Shown here: piece after piece, positions 8,022-14,582 of the stretch | Numbering within the stretch: position 1 is the first letter of the stretch | Layout: every line of letters begins with the position of its first letter | Assembly: GCA_002352425.1 (NCBI GenBank) | Contig: DEIK01000012.1 | Coordinates: forward strand, 1-18,050 | DNA from: Rhodobacteraceae bacterium UBA2776 | GTDB taxonomy: Bacteria; Pseudomonadota; Alphaproteobacteria; Rhodobacterales; Rhodobacteraceae | Length of the DNA stretch: 18,050 bases | Direction: 5' to 3' | Notes under the pieces: generated by a model | Seen by the model: only the letters and a program-made list of their open reading frames with translations | Told to the model about the DNA's origin: nothing | Database searches by the model: none | Translations under genes and position numbers: made by a program

Positions 8022-8752
8022 AATTACTGCTGCTGGCCGGAACAAGCGAGGCGCGCCGCCTTGCGGGCGATTTGGCAAAGGAACCTCAGGTAGACGTGAT
8101 TGCCTCTTTGGCTGGCGTAACGCGCGAACCGCTAGATTTACCCGTGCCCATGCGCAGCGGTGGATTTGGCGGGCGGGCCGCCTTTGCCGACTATTTGCGT
8201 GCCCAAGGATTTGACGCCTTGGTGGATGCCACGCACCCGTTTGCCGCCAAGATCAGCAAACGCTGTTTTGAAGTCAGCCGTGAAATGGGCCTGCCGCATC
8301 TGCAGGTTTTACGCCCGCAATGGCAGCCCCAAACCGGCGATCGTTGGACCTTCATTGCCGATGAATCCGCCGCCGCCAAACATATCCCAAAAGGGTCTGT
8401 GGTGTTTTTGGCCACGGGGCGTCAGACATTGCATCGTTTTGACAACATGACGCATCGGAAATTAATTTGCCGCCAGATCGACACCAGTGAGGGCGCGTTT
8501 CCCTTTGAAGGTGGTGAATACCTGATCGGGCGGCCGCCGTTTTCGGTGGAGGACGAACGCGCGCTGTTCACCCGCCTTAAGGTCGATTTTCTAGTGGTAA
8601 AAAACGCTGGCGGCGCGTTGAGCCAATCCAAGCTGGTGGCCGCACGACAATTAGGGTTGCCGGTGCTGCTGATCAATCGGCCAGCTTTGTTGGAGTGCGA
8701 CAGGGTGGAAACCTCTAACGCTGCCCTGAAATGGGTGAGGGCGCAACTGTGA
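8018..8752 (+). CDS. cobK: Precorrin-6A reductase
   Basis: This 244-aa NADPH-dependent enzyme reduces the precorrin-6 macrocycle (CobK in the oxic pathway, CbiJ in the anoxic one). The N-terminus LLLLAGTSEARRLAGDL (3-19) is a nucleotide-binding start, and DATHPFAAKIS (70-80) is the CobK/CbiJ signature. A later segment, GGEYLIGRPPFSVEDE, and the near-terminal VVKNAGGALSQSKLVAARQLGLPV also fit the family. The ATG overlaps the cbiD stop by 4 bp, and the cobK stop overlaps the next gene's GTG by 4 bp, so all three are translationally coupled. Length is normal. Cobalt content of the substrate cannot be told from sequence. Confidence 0.92.
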   Translation: MKLLLLAGTSEARRLAGDLAKEPQVDVIASLAGVTREPLDLPVPMRSGGFGGRAAFADYLRAQGFDALVDATHPFAAKISKRCFEVSREMGLPHLQVLRPQWQPQTGDRWTFIADESAAAKHIPKGSVVFLATGRQTLHRFDNMTHRKLICRQIDTSEGAFPFEGGEYLIGRPPFSVEDERALFTRLKVDFLVVKNAGGALSQSKLVAARQLGLPVLLINRPALLECDRVETSNAALKWVRAQL

Positions 8753-9372
8753 GGATCATCACATCAAACGCCTGTGTGGCTGAAGGGGCCGCAGCTTTGG
8801 CGGCGATGGAGCCCCGCTTTGCCACGGCTTTGGCGCAGACGGGTGCGCTGCCATTGCGTCTGCGCAAAGACGGGTTCGCCGCCTTGCTGGACGCGATCGT
8901 TTCCCAGCAGATTTCAGTCGCTGCCGCCGCAGCCATCTGGGGGCGGATGAAGGCGGCCAAACTGACCGGACCGCGTAAAATCCAATGGGCCAGCGACGAG
9001 GATTTGCGGGCCTGCGGGTTGAGCACCCAGAAAATACGCTATGCCCGTGCTCTGGCCGAGGCGCGTATCGACTATAAGGCGCTGCGCAACACACCAAGCG
9101 ACGAGGTCATCGCAACATTGGTCCAAGTGCCCGGCATTGGCCCCTGGACCGCTGAAATCTATGCGATGTTCTCGCTGGGCCATGCGGATGTATTCCCCCC
9201 CGGTGATTTAGCCCTGCAGGAAGCGGCGCGCGTTTTGTTCGATCTGCCCGAGCGCCCCAAAGAGCGCGCCTTTCGCACAATGGCCGAGGATTGGGCTCCG
9301 TGGAGATCGGTTGCAGCCCGTGTACTCTGGGCCTATTACCACGTGGAAAAACAACGAGAAGGCATTAGATAA
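8749..9372 (+). CDS. AlkA-type DNA-3-methyladenine glycosylase (HhH-GPD)
   Basis: This protein is a member of the helix-hairpin-helix/GPD DNA glycosylases, which excise alkylated bases such as 3-methyladenine. The hairpin LVQVPGIGPWTAEIYAM lies around residues 124-140. The catalytic aspartate is in VFPPGDLALQ (Asp153), the position used by E. coli AlkA. An earlier conserved helix has AIVSQQISVAAAAAIWGRM. There is no N-terminal AlkA beta domain and no C-terminal iron-sulfur cysteines, so it is a compact AlkA-like enzyme and not MutY or Nth. I prefer the GTG start at 8749 (207 aa): it overlaps the cobK TGA and has a GTGAGG site upstream. An ATG at 8731 would add six residues. A repair enzyme inside a cobalamin operon is functionally unexplained. 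Confidence 0.88.
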   Translation: MRIITSNACVAEGAAALAAMEPRFATALAQTGALPLRLRKDGFAALLDAIVSQQISVAAAAAIWGRMKAAKLTGPRKIQWASDEDLRACGLSTQKIRYARALAEARIDYKALRNTPSDEVIATLVQVPGIGPWTAEIYAMFSLGHADVFPPGDLALQEAARVLFDLPERPKERAFRTMAEDWAPWRSVAARVLWAYYHVEKQREGIR

Positions 9373-10038
9373 ATGGTACGGGAATTGAAAACATTGCGGC
9401 AAACCTCTGCCAGCGGCAAAAACACATCATTGGTGATATTGCTGCACGGCTATGGCGCGGATGGGGACGATTTGATGGGGTTGGCACAAACCATGGCCCC
9501 GTATTTTCCTGACACCGTTTTTGTGGCCCCTGATGCGCCCGAAAAATGCGCCGGCAACGCGGCAGGATTTCAATGGTTCTCGGTGCCGCAAGTTGACAAC
9601 AGCAGCGAGGCAGACGCCGTTTCAGGCATGGAACAATCAGCCAAAGATCTGGACGCCTATCTGGATCAAATGATGACCGCCGAGGGTGTCGCCGCCGACA
9701 AAACCATCCTTTTCGGGTTTTCCCAAGGCACGATGATGGCGCTTCAAGTCGCGCCCCGTCGTGCCGATATGTTGGCCGCTGTTGTCGGGTTTTCCGGCAG
9801 TCTGATGTTGCCAGACGCCTTGCGCGACGAGGTTGTCACGCGTCCGCCCGTCATGTTGTTGCATGGCGACAAAGACGAGGTGGTGCCGCCAGAGGCGCTC
9901 AGCAAAGCGGAATTCGCGCTGGATACACTGGGGTTTGAGGTTTACGCCTTTGTGATGGAAAACGCCGCCCACGGCATTGCCAGCGACGGGTTAAGCGTCG
10001 CTACGGGCTTTATGAGAGAAAAACTGGGGATCGAATAA
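9373..10038 (+). CDS. Carboxylesterase/phospholipase-type alpha/beta hydrolase, copy 1
   Basis: This 221-aa cytosolic alpha/beta hydrolase belongs to the phospholipase/carboxylesterase (acyl-protein-thioesterase-like) family. The oxyanion-side motif is LLHGYGADGDDL (23-34). The nucleophile is Ser117 in GFSQGTMMAL, the acid is Asp168 in HGDKDEVVPP and the base is His200 in AAHGIASDG, so the catalytic triad is complete. The natural substrate is unknown. Its ATG directly follows the TAA of the glycosylase gene with no gap. The next gene is a colinear paralogue with the same length and identical catalytic positions. Confidence 0.9.
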   Translation: MVRELKTLRQTSASGKNTSLVILLHGYGADGDDLMGLAQTMAPYFPDTVFVAPDAPEKCAGNAAGFQWFSVPQVDNSSEADAVSGMEQSAKDLDAYLDQMMTAEGVAADKTILFGFSQGTMMALQVAPRRADMLAAVVGFSGSLMLPDALRDEVVTRPPVMLLHGDKDEVVPPEALSKAEFALDTLGFEVYAFVMENAAHGIASDGLSVATGFMREKLGIE

Positions 10039-10704
10039 ATGACACGGATTTTAAACAGCAAACGTCGGGATGCGGCGTCGGGCAAGGGCACATCATTGGT
10101 GATTTTCCTGCATGGATACGGCGCCAATGCCGAGGATTTGATGGGGTTGGCCGACCCGTTGGCACCACATATGCCAGACACGATTTTCGCAGCCCCCGAT
10201 GCGCCAGAAGACTGCGCGGGCAGCCCAATGGGGTTTCAATGGTTCCCGATCCCGTGGATTGACGGATCCTCCGAGGAAGACGCGGCCAAGGGCATGGAGG
10301 CCGCCGTTGACGATCTGAATGCTTACTTAGAGCAAACCATGGCAGACGAGGGGGTCACGGCAGATAAAACCATCCTTTTCGGGTTTTCCCAAGGCACGAT
10401 GATGGCCCTGCATGTCACGCCACGCCGCGCCCAGCCCGTGGCAGGCGTGGTCGGATTTTCCGGACGTCTGTTGACACCCGAAGCCTTGGAAGACGAAGCC
10501 ATCTCTAAACCGCCTGTGTTATTGATCCATGGTGATCAGGATGATGTGGTGCCACCTGCCAGTCTGCCAGAAGCGGCAGATGCCTTTGCGGCGGCTGGGT
10601 TTGAGGTATTTGCCCATGTCATGAAAGGTACTGCCCACGGGATCGCGCCGGATGGGTTGAGCGTGGCAGCGGCGTTTATTCGCGATAAACTGGGCATTGC
10701 GTAG
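10039..10704 (+). CDS. Carboxylesterase/phospholipase-type alpha/beta hydrolase, copy 2
   Basis: This 221-aa paralogue of the preceding gene aligns without gaps; by hand count about 139 of 221 residues are identical. The triad is conserved at the same positions: Ser117 (GFSQGTMMAL), Asp168 (HGDQDDVVPP) and His200 (TAHGIAPDG). Differences cluster at the N-terminus, residues 71-100 and 150-190, which could alter substrate choice. Its ATG abuts the TAA of copy 1, and the same TAA-ATG junction joins copy 1 to the glycosylase gene. It is the last gene of the cbiD run; a palindrome that might end transcription begins 82 bp after its stop. Confidence 0.9.
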   Translation: MTRILNSKRRDAASGKGTSLVIFLHGYGANAEDLMGLADPLAPHMPDTIFAAPDAPEDCAGSPMGFQWFPIPWIDGSSEEDAAKGMEAAVDDLNAYLEQTMADEGVTADKTILFGFSQGTMMALHVTPRRAQPVAGVVGFSGRLLTPEALEDEAISKPPVLLIHGDQDDVVPPASLPEAADAFAAAGFEVFAHVMKGTAHGIAPDGLSVAAAFIRDKLGIA

Positions 10705-10786
10705 TGGGTTTAGTATAAGAAAGCAGCCCCTAAAGTGGCTTAAAGTTTGAGCGTAATCGCCTGATTTTACTTTAAAATCCGCATCG

Positions 10787-10824
10787 TTAACAGTTCCACT
10801 ATTCCGGAATAGTGGGACTGTTAA
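10787..10824. promoter_or_regulatory. 38-bp near-perfect palindrome (terminator or operator)
   Basis: Two 19-bp arms meet with no spacer at 10805/10806; the inner CCACTATTCC/GGAATAGTGG and outer TTAACAGT/ACTGTTAA segments match exactly, with one mismatch between them. It lies 82 bp past the esterase stop and 107 bp before the HNH start. As RNA it could form a long hairpin, but no T-run follows, so a Rho-independent terminator is doubtful. TAACAGTT recurs at 10910-10917 near the HNH ribosome site, which favours a protein-binding role. Confidence 0.6.
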
Positions 10825-10876
10825 ACCGCCGGAAAAATCGCGAAATCCCCCAATTCACAAGCCTACATCGTCGGGG

Positions 10877-10904
10877 TTGTCAGCTTTGACATAGCATATA
10901 TAGT
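10877..10904 (+). promoter_or_regulatory. Candidate promoter for the HNH / RdhA-like / DUF4336 unit
   Basis: TTGTCA (10877-10882) and TATAGT (10899-10904) are separated by 16 bp, a reasonable sigma-70 pair, with transcription starting near 10911. A second hexamer, TTGACA (10886-10891), overlaps but has no good -10 at normal distance. The HNH gene has a GGGGG ribosome site at 10918-10922, before its ATG at 10932. Confidence 0.5.
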
Positions 10905-10931
10905 CCTCGTAACAGTTGGGGGCTATTGGTC

Positions 10932-11516
10932 ATGACCAGTGATTTCAGAACCGAGTTCGTCAGAGAACCAAGTGAGCTGCGCCATACCCCAGCTCTTGTG
11001 CTGAATGCGGATTATCGGCCGCTGTCTTATTACCCGCTGTCTCTGTGGTCTTGGCAGGACGCCATCAAAGCCGCTTATCTAGACAGGGTCGACATTCTGG
11101 CCGAATATGACCAAGTCGTACACAGTCCAACCACAGAAATCCGCATTCCCAGCGTGGTCGTGTTACGCGACTATGTTGCGCCGCAGAAAACCGTTGCCTT
11201 TACACGGTTCAACCTGTTCCTGCGCGACGGGTTCTGTTGTCAGTATTGTGGCGCTAAGGGGGATTTGACCTTTGATCACGTTGTCCCACGCGCGGCAGGC
11301 GGTATCACCAGTTGGGTCAATGTGGTGGCGGCTTGCTCGCCCTGCAATTTGCACAAAGGTTCCAAAAGCCTGCGTCAAAGCGGTCTAAACCTGCAACAAA
11401 CGCCGCGCCAGCCAGAGGCCGCAAAACTGCGCAATATGGGGCGCAAATTTCCACCTAACCTGTTGCATGAAAGCTGGATTGATTTCCTCTATTGGGATGC
11501 AGAGTTGGACGCGTAA
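10932..11516 (+). CDS. HNH endonuclease family protein
   Basis: This 194-aa protein carries a complete HNH nuclease domain at about residues 100-145. CQYC (Cys103, Cys106) and CSPC (Cys135, Cys138) are the structural zinc ligands. DHVVP (Asp115-His116) is the first catalytic element, followed by Asn130 and the closing N-x-H (Asn139, His141). The N-terminal 90 residues, beginning with TPALVLNADYRPLSYYPLS, are conserved in a large family of bacterial HNH proteins of unproven role. I chose the ATG at 10932 because GGGGG lies 9 nt upstream; a TTG at 10926 would add two residues. The TAA shares a base with the ATG of the next gene (TAATG), indicating coupling. No methylase or other restriction gene is nearby, so a restriction role is not supported. 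Confidence 0.88.
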   Translation: MTSDFRTEFVREPSELRHTPALVLNADYRPLSYYPLSLWSWQDAIKAAYLDRVDILAEYDQVVHSPTTEIRIPSVVVLRDYVAPQKTVAFTRFNLFLRDGFCCQYCGAKGDLTFDHVVPRAAGGITSWVNVVAACSPCNLHKGSKSLRQSGLNLQQTPRQPEAAKLRNMGRKFPPNLLHESWIDFLYWDAELDA

Positions 11517-12754
11517 TGACCTGGCCCTCCAACACCCCAAAACCCGTTTCCGATGAGCAATGGGATGACTGGCAACGCCGCTTTGCCGAAAGCGACGCTG
11601 CTGCCGGCTTCGAGGTCGCGCGTGATTTCGTGCCGTTCAACCAAATGAACGACATGTTCACACGTGCCTTTTGGGACCCATCGGTAAAATCCAAACACAC
11701 AGATGGCTTTTTCGCCAGCTACCGGATGGAGGCAGCGCCACGCCGCGGGGCAGGGTTCTCGCAAAAGGATTTTGCGCTGCGCAATGCCGCTTGGAGCCTG
11801 TCGGACATCATTTCTGACCGGGCCGCCGCTACAGGTCTGCGCGAAGGGTTTCAAGGGCCGATCGCCAATGACACACCGGTTGCGCCGATGCAGGCCGATC
11901 TGAACGAGCCCGCAGACGAAACCCGCGAAATCAAAGCTTTGGCCAAGCTGTTTGGTGCTGATCTGGTTGGTGTAACCGAGATCGACGAGCGTTGGCACTA
12001 TAGCCACCGCCCTGACGTGCGCGACATGACCCCAACTGAAAACGTGCTGCCCGAGGGGATCACCCATGTGATTGTCATGGGCCATGCAATGGATTTTGAT
12101 CTGGTTGAAACTTACCCAAGCGCCTTGGCGGGGGCCTCGACGGGGCGCGAATACAGCCACGAGGCCTCAATCTCGATCGGTCTGGCCGCCTACATCCGCA
12201 ATCTCGGTTATCAGGCTGTGGCCTCAATGAACGATACGGCCCTCGTGATCCCCTATGCCATCAAAGCAGGGTTAGGCGAATATGGCCGCAATCAAATGGT
12301 GTTGACGCCGGAGTTTGGCCCAAGGGTACGGTTCAGCAAGATTTTTACCAACCTGCCCCTGATGGCGGACGCCCCGCGCAAACTGGGCATGTCAGCCTAT
12401 TGCAACGACTGCACAGTCTGCGCCGACGCTTGCCCGCCAAAGGCCTTGCCCCACGGCGCGCCGGATGCGGGACCGGACAGTGTCTCCACCCAAAAGAGCG
12501 TGAAAAAATGGTCGGCAGATTGTGAAAAATGCTTTGGCTATTGGGCCAAAATCAAAACGGATTGCGCCATTTGTATGCGGGTGTGCCCGTTCAACCGGCG
12601 TGGTGGACGCATGGATGATCTGTGGCGCAAACTGGCGCTAGGACAACTCATGGGCGCACACGGCCCCGCGATTGCCCGGTGGTGGGAGGCCAAAAAAGGC
12701 AAGCGCGCGCGCCTTAAGCCCGCAGATTGGTGGGCCGACCTTGGCCGACAATAA
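11516..12754 (+). CDS. Soluble reductive-dehalogenase-like corrinoid/Fe-S protein
   Basis: This 412-aa protein resembles the catalytic subunit of cobalamin-dependent reductive dehalogenases. The core DTALVIPYAIKAGLGEYGRN (240-259), PEFGPRVRFSKIFTNLPL (265-282) and KCFGYWAKIKTDCAICMRVCP (338-358) follows the RdhA pattern more closely than QueG. Compared from memory with PceA, Tyr213, Asn239 and Arg272 match its active-site Tyr246, Asn272 and Arg305 with the same spacing (26 and 33). Two [4Fe-4S] motifs are present: Cys296/299/302/306 and Cys339/350/353/357. No Tat signal or membrane segment is visible, so it should be cytosolic. It has no fused flavodoxin-reductase domain like the catabolic RdhA proteins, so an external electron donor is needed. 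The start shares a base with the HNH stop. The substrate, and whether it is halogenated, are unknown. Confidence 0.8.
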   Translation: MTWPSNTPKPVSDEQWDDWQRRFAESDAAAGFEVARDFVPFNQMNDMFTRAFWDPSVKSKHTDGFFASYRMEAAPRRGAGFSQKDFALRNAAWSLSDIISDRAAATGLREGFQGPIANDTPVAPMQADLNEPADETREIKALAKLFGADLVGVTEIDERWHYSHRPDVRDMTPTENVLPEGITHVIVMGHAMDFDLVETYPSALAGASTGREYSHEASISIGLAAYIRNLGYQAVASMNDTALVIPYAIKAGLGEYGRNQMVLTPEFGPRVRFSKIFTNLPLMADAPRKLGMSAYCNDCTVCADACPPKALPHGAPDAGPDSVSTQKSVKKWSADCEKCFGYWAKIKTDCAICMRVCPFNRRGGRMDDLWRKLALGQLMGAHGPAIARWWEAKKGKRARLKPADWWADLGRQ

Positions 12755-13448
12755 GATTGAACAATTTGGCGCAGACATTTGGATTGCGTCGGGCCCCAAT
12801 GTCGAAGCTTTCGGGTTTCATTATCCAACCCGCATGACCGTCATCCGGCTGAGCAATGGCGACTTATTTATTTGGTCGCCGATATCTCTCTCGGAGGATA
12901 TTTGTGCTGAAATCGACGCGCTTGGCCCTGTGCGCCATATCGTTGCGCCAAATTCGCTGCACCATCTTTCGTTGCCCCAATGGCAGGCAGCCTATCCCGG
13001 TGCCAAAACCTACGCCGCGCCAAAACTGCGTGAAAAACGCAAAGACATTCGATTTGATGCTGATCTAGGGGACAGGCCAGATCCCGCATGGGCGGGGGAG
13101 GTTGACCAAGTTCTGGTGAAAGGCAATCTGATCACCACTGAGGTTGTATTCTTTCACATCAATAGTGGCACCGTGATATTCACCGATTTGATTCAGCAGT
13201 TCCCGGCGACATGGTTTTCAGGGTGGAAAAACATCATCGCCAAACTGGACCTGATGGTTGGACCACAACCATCCGTCCCACGCAAATTCCGTATCGCCTT
13301 TGTCAAACGCGGCAAAGCCCGTGAGGCAATCAGGCGTGTTTTGGCATGGCCCGCCAAACAGGTTTTATTAGCACATGGTGCCCCTGTGACGAAAGAGGCC
13401 AAAGGATTTTTGACCCGCGCATTCGCATGGTTGATAGCCGAACCTTAA
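12741..13448 (+). CDS. DUF4336 family, metallo-beta-lactamase-like fold
   Basis: This protein resembles the DUF4336 family, thought to be a degenerate metallo-beta-lactamase fold. Segments supporting this are IWIASGPNVEAFGFHYPTRM (13-32), the active-site-like APNSLHHLSLPQW (69-81), the DLIQQF strand with Asp149, and LLAHGAPV (His212). The classical HxHxDH motif is reduced to N-x-x-HH, so hydrolase activity and metal binding are uncertain. There is no ATG at the expected place; the best start is TTG at 12741 (235 aa), overlapping the end of the RdhA-like gene by 14 bp with a TGGTGGG-like site upstream. It ends in a TTAA shared with the stop of the convergent radical SAM gene. Its close coupling suggests a role with the RdhA-like protein, which is inference. 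Confidence 0.72.
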   Translation: MADNKIEQFGADIWIASGPNVEAFGFHYPTRMTVIRLSNGDLFIWSPISLSEDICAEIDALGPVRHIVAPNSLHHLSLPQWQAAYPGAKTYAAPKLREKRKDIRFDADLGDRPDPAWAGEVDQVLVKGNLITTEVVFFHINSGTVIFTDLIQQFPATWFSGWKNIIAKLDLMVGPQPSVPRKFRIAFVKRGKAREAIRRVLAWPAKQVLLAHGAPVTKEAKGFLTRAFAWLIAEP

Positions 13449-14413
13449 GCCGAACAGCTCGCCCCCCCCAATACGCAAAACTTGGCGCAATGGGCGTGGT
13501 TTAGGGAAACATCCGCCTCGGCCTCGGCCAAGGTTGCGCCCATTTCAAATTCCTCGGCGTAGGGCAGCAAGGTGCAGGCCAAAACCACCGGATGATCAGC
13601 GCCTTTGCGTTTCACCACCATGCGAGACGACGAACACATCACGTCATTCGGGGATTTGCTCAAAATCCCCCAACAAGCGGTGGTGATTTCAGGCACTTCG
13701 ATTGTTTCGTCCATCTCGGGAAACAGCACACACATGCCAGGGTTCATGGCATCAATGTCATAGCCGCGCGCCGCAAACAAGCTGGCATAACCGCGGCGTT
13801 CAGCCGCTTCGCTCTCGCCCCAGAGCATCCGGCCAGCCACCGCCATCCGTGCCCCAATCGAGGTCAGCCAATCCATACCCTCAATGGTTTTGGCAAACGC
13901 GCCGTCGCCGCGCATTTCGTCATGATGGGCCTGCGCATAATGATCCAGAGACACCCGAAACGTCAGCTTGTCACCAAATTCAGCCACCAGATCGGCAATC
14001 CCGGCCCGCACCGATTTGCGCATCATCGGGCGCATCGCATTGGTCAGCACCAACACCTCGTAACCCGCCTCAAGCGCCACGCGGCACATCGCGTTAAACT
14101 GTGGGTTCATATAGGGCTCGCCGCCAGTAAAGGCGATTTCGCGTATGCGCCATTTGCGGGTGATAATCTGGGCCAAATAGGTCTCGACATCCGCCACCGT
14201 AAGATAAACCAGGCTGTCATTGCTCGGCGACGACAGAATGTAGCAATTCACGCAGGTGATGTTGCAAAGGGTTCCCGTGTTAAACCAAAGAGTCTGCGCA
14301 TTGTTCAAAGAAATATGCGCGCGCGCCTCGCCCTTGGCCGTGATCAACGGGTTCTCGAACTTACCACGGTTGGCCAGTTCAACTGCATGATCTTTCATAA
14401 CATTCTCGCCCAT
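13445..14413 (-). CDS. Radical SAM protein with SPASM-like C-terminus
   Basis: This 322-aa protein has the radical SAM CxxxCxxC motif CNITCVNC (Cys50, Cys54, Cys57), which binds the [4Fe-4S] cluster that cleaves SAM. The typical GGEP motif (97-100, FTGGEPYMNP) follows. The C-terminal part has scattered cysteines in a SPASM/twitch-like pattern: a CSSSRMVVKRKG segment, VVLACTLL, then Cys309, Cys313 and Cys320 near the end, suggesting one auxiliary cluster. Such proteins modify peptides or cofactors; the target is unknown and no small precursor-peptide gene is evident nearby. I use the ATG at 14413; an in-frame ATG at 14398 would shorten it by five residues. Its TAA overlaps the DUF4336 stop, so the two genes converge with no terminator between them. 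Confidence 0.85.
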   Translation of the reverse strand: MGENVMKDHAVELANRGKFENPLITAKGEARAHISLNNAQTLWFNTGTLCNITCVNCYILSSPSNDSLVYLTVADVETYLAQIITRKWRIREIAFTGGEPYMNPQFNAMCRVALEAGYEVLVLTNAMRPMMRKSVRAGIADLVAEFGDKLTFRVSLDHYAQAHHDEMRGDGAFAKTIEGMDWLTSIGARMAVAGRMLWGESEAAERRGYASLFAARGYDIDAMNPGMCVLFPEMDETIEVPEITTACWGILSKSPNDVMCSSSRMVVKRKGADHPVVLACTLLPYAEEFEMGATLAEAEADVSLNHAHCAKFCVLGGASCSA

Positions 14414-14484
14414 ATTCGCATTTATACCCCTTGCTACTGTGCTATAGAGTGCATGTAAAACCCTTGTGAGGCCGCCTGACGAAG

Positions 14485-14512
14485 TTGTGAAGCGAAATCT
14501 CTGTGATAAAGT
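14485..14512 (+). promoter_or_regulatory. Weak candidate promoter for zwf-pgl-pgi
   Basis: The 169-bp gap between the radical SAM and zwf starts must hold promoters in both directions. TTGTGA (14485-14490) and TAAAGT (14507-14512) are 16 bp apart, a weak pair. TTGTGA also occurs at 14464-14469 and CTGTGA at 14501-14506, so a repeated activator site is possible. TAGCGCTA (14533-14540) is an 8-bp palindrome. A GGGAG ribosome site precedes zwf. Confidence 0.3.
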
Positions 14513-14582
14513 GAAAATAGAGCATGCAAATTCGGCTGAATACCGGTAAGGATAGCGCTAACATAGCGATAGGGAGCCAAAG

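Larger units (their letters stand above)
9373..10704 (+). repeat. Tandem gene duplication of the two esterases
   Basis: Two 666-bp units lie head to tail with exactly equal length and no spacer. A 41-bp segment around the nucleophile is identical in DNA, including third codon positions (9700-9740 and 10366-10406), although the proteins as a whole are only about 63% identical. That local match suggests gene conversion or strong constraint. Confidence 0.85.

Noticed and set aside
10932..11516. HNH protein as part of a restriction or homing element
   Set aside because: There is no methyltransferase, intron or inserted host gene nearby, and its N-terminal domain is that of common stand-alone bacterial HNH proteins.
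11516..12754. Call as epoxyqueuosine reductase (QueG)
   Set aside because: QueG shares the FTxLPL and two-cluster layout, but the AGLGEYGRN, PEFGPRVR and KCFGYWAKIKTDCAICMRVCPF patterns and the PceA-like Tyr/Asn/Arg spacing fit RdhA better. The call is not excluded without a profile search.
13592..14458. 288-codon plus-strand open frame opposite the radical SAM gene
   Set aside because: It is histidine- and arginine-rich with no motif and lies antisense to a well-supported gene, as expected of a GC-rich shadow frame.
14464..14506. Three T/CTGTGA repeats upstream of zwf as an activator array
   Set aside because: Spacings of 21 and 16 bp are irregular and the motif is short, so chance is likely. 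It is mentioned only as weak support in the promoter entry.
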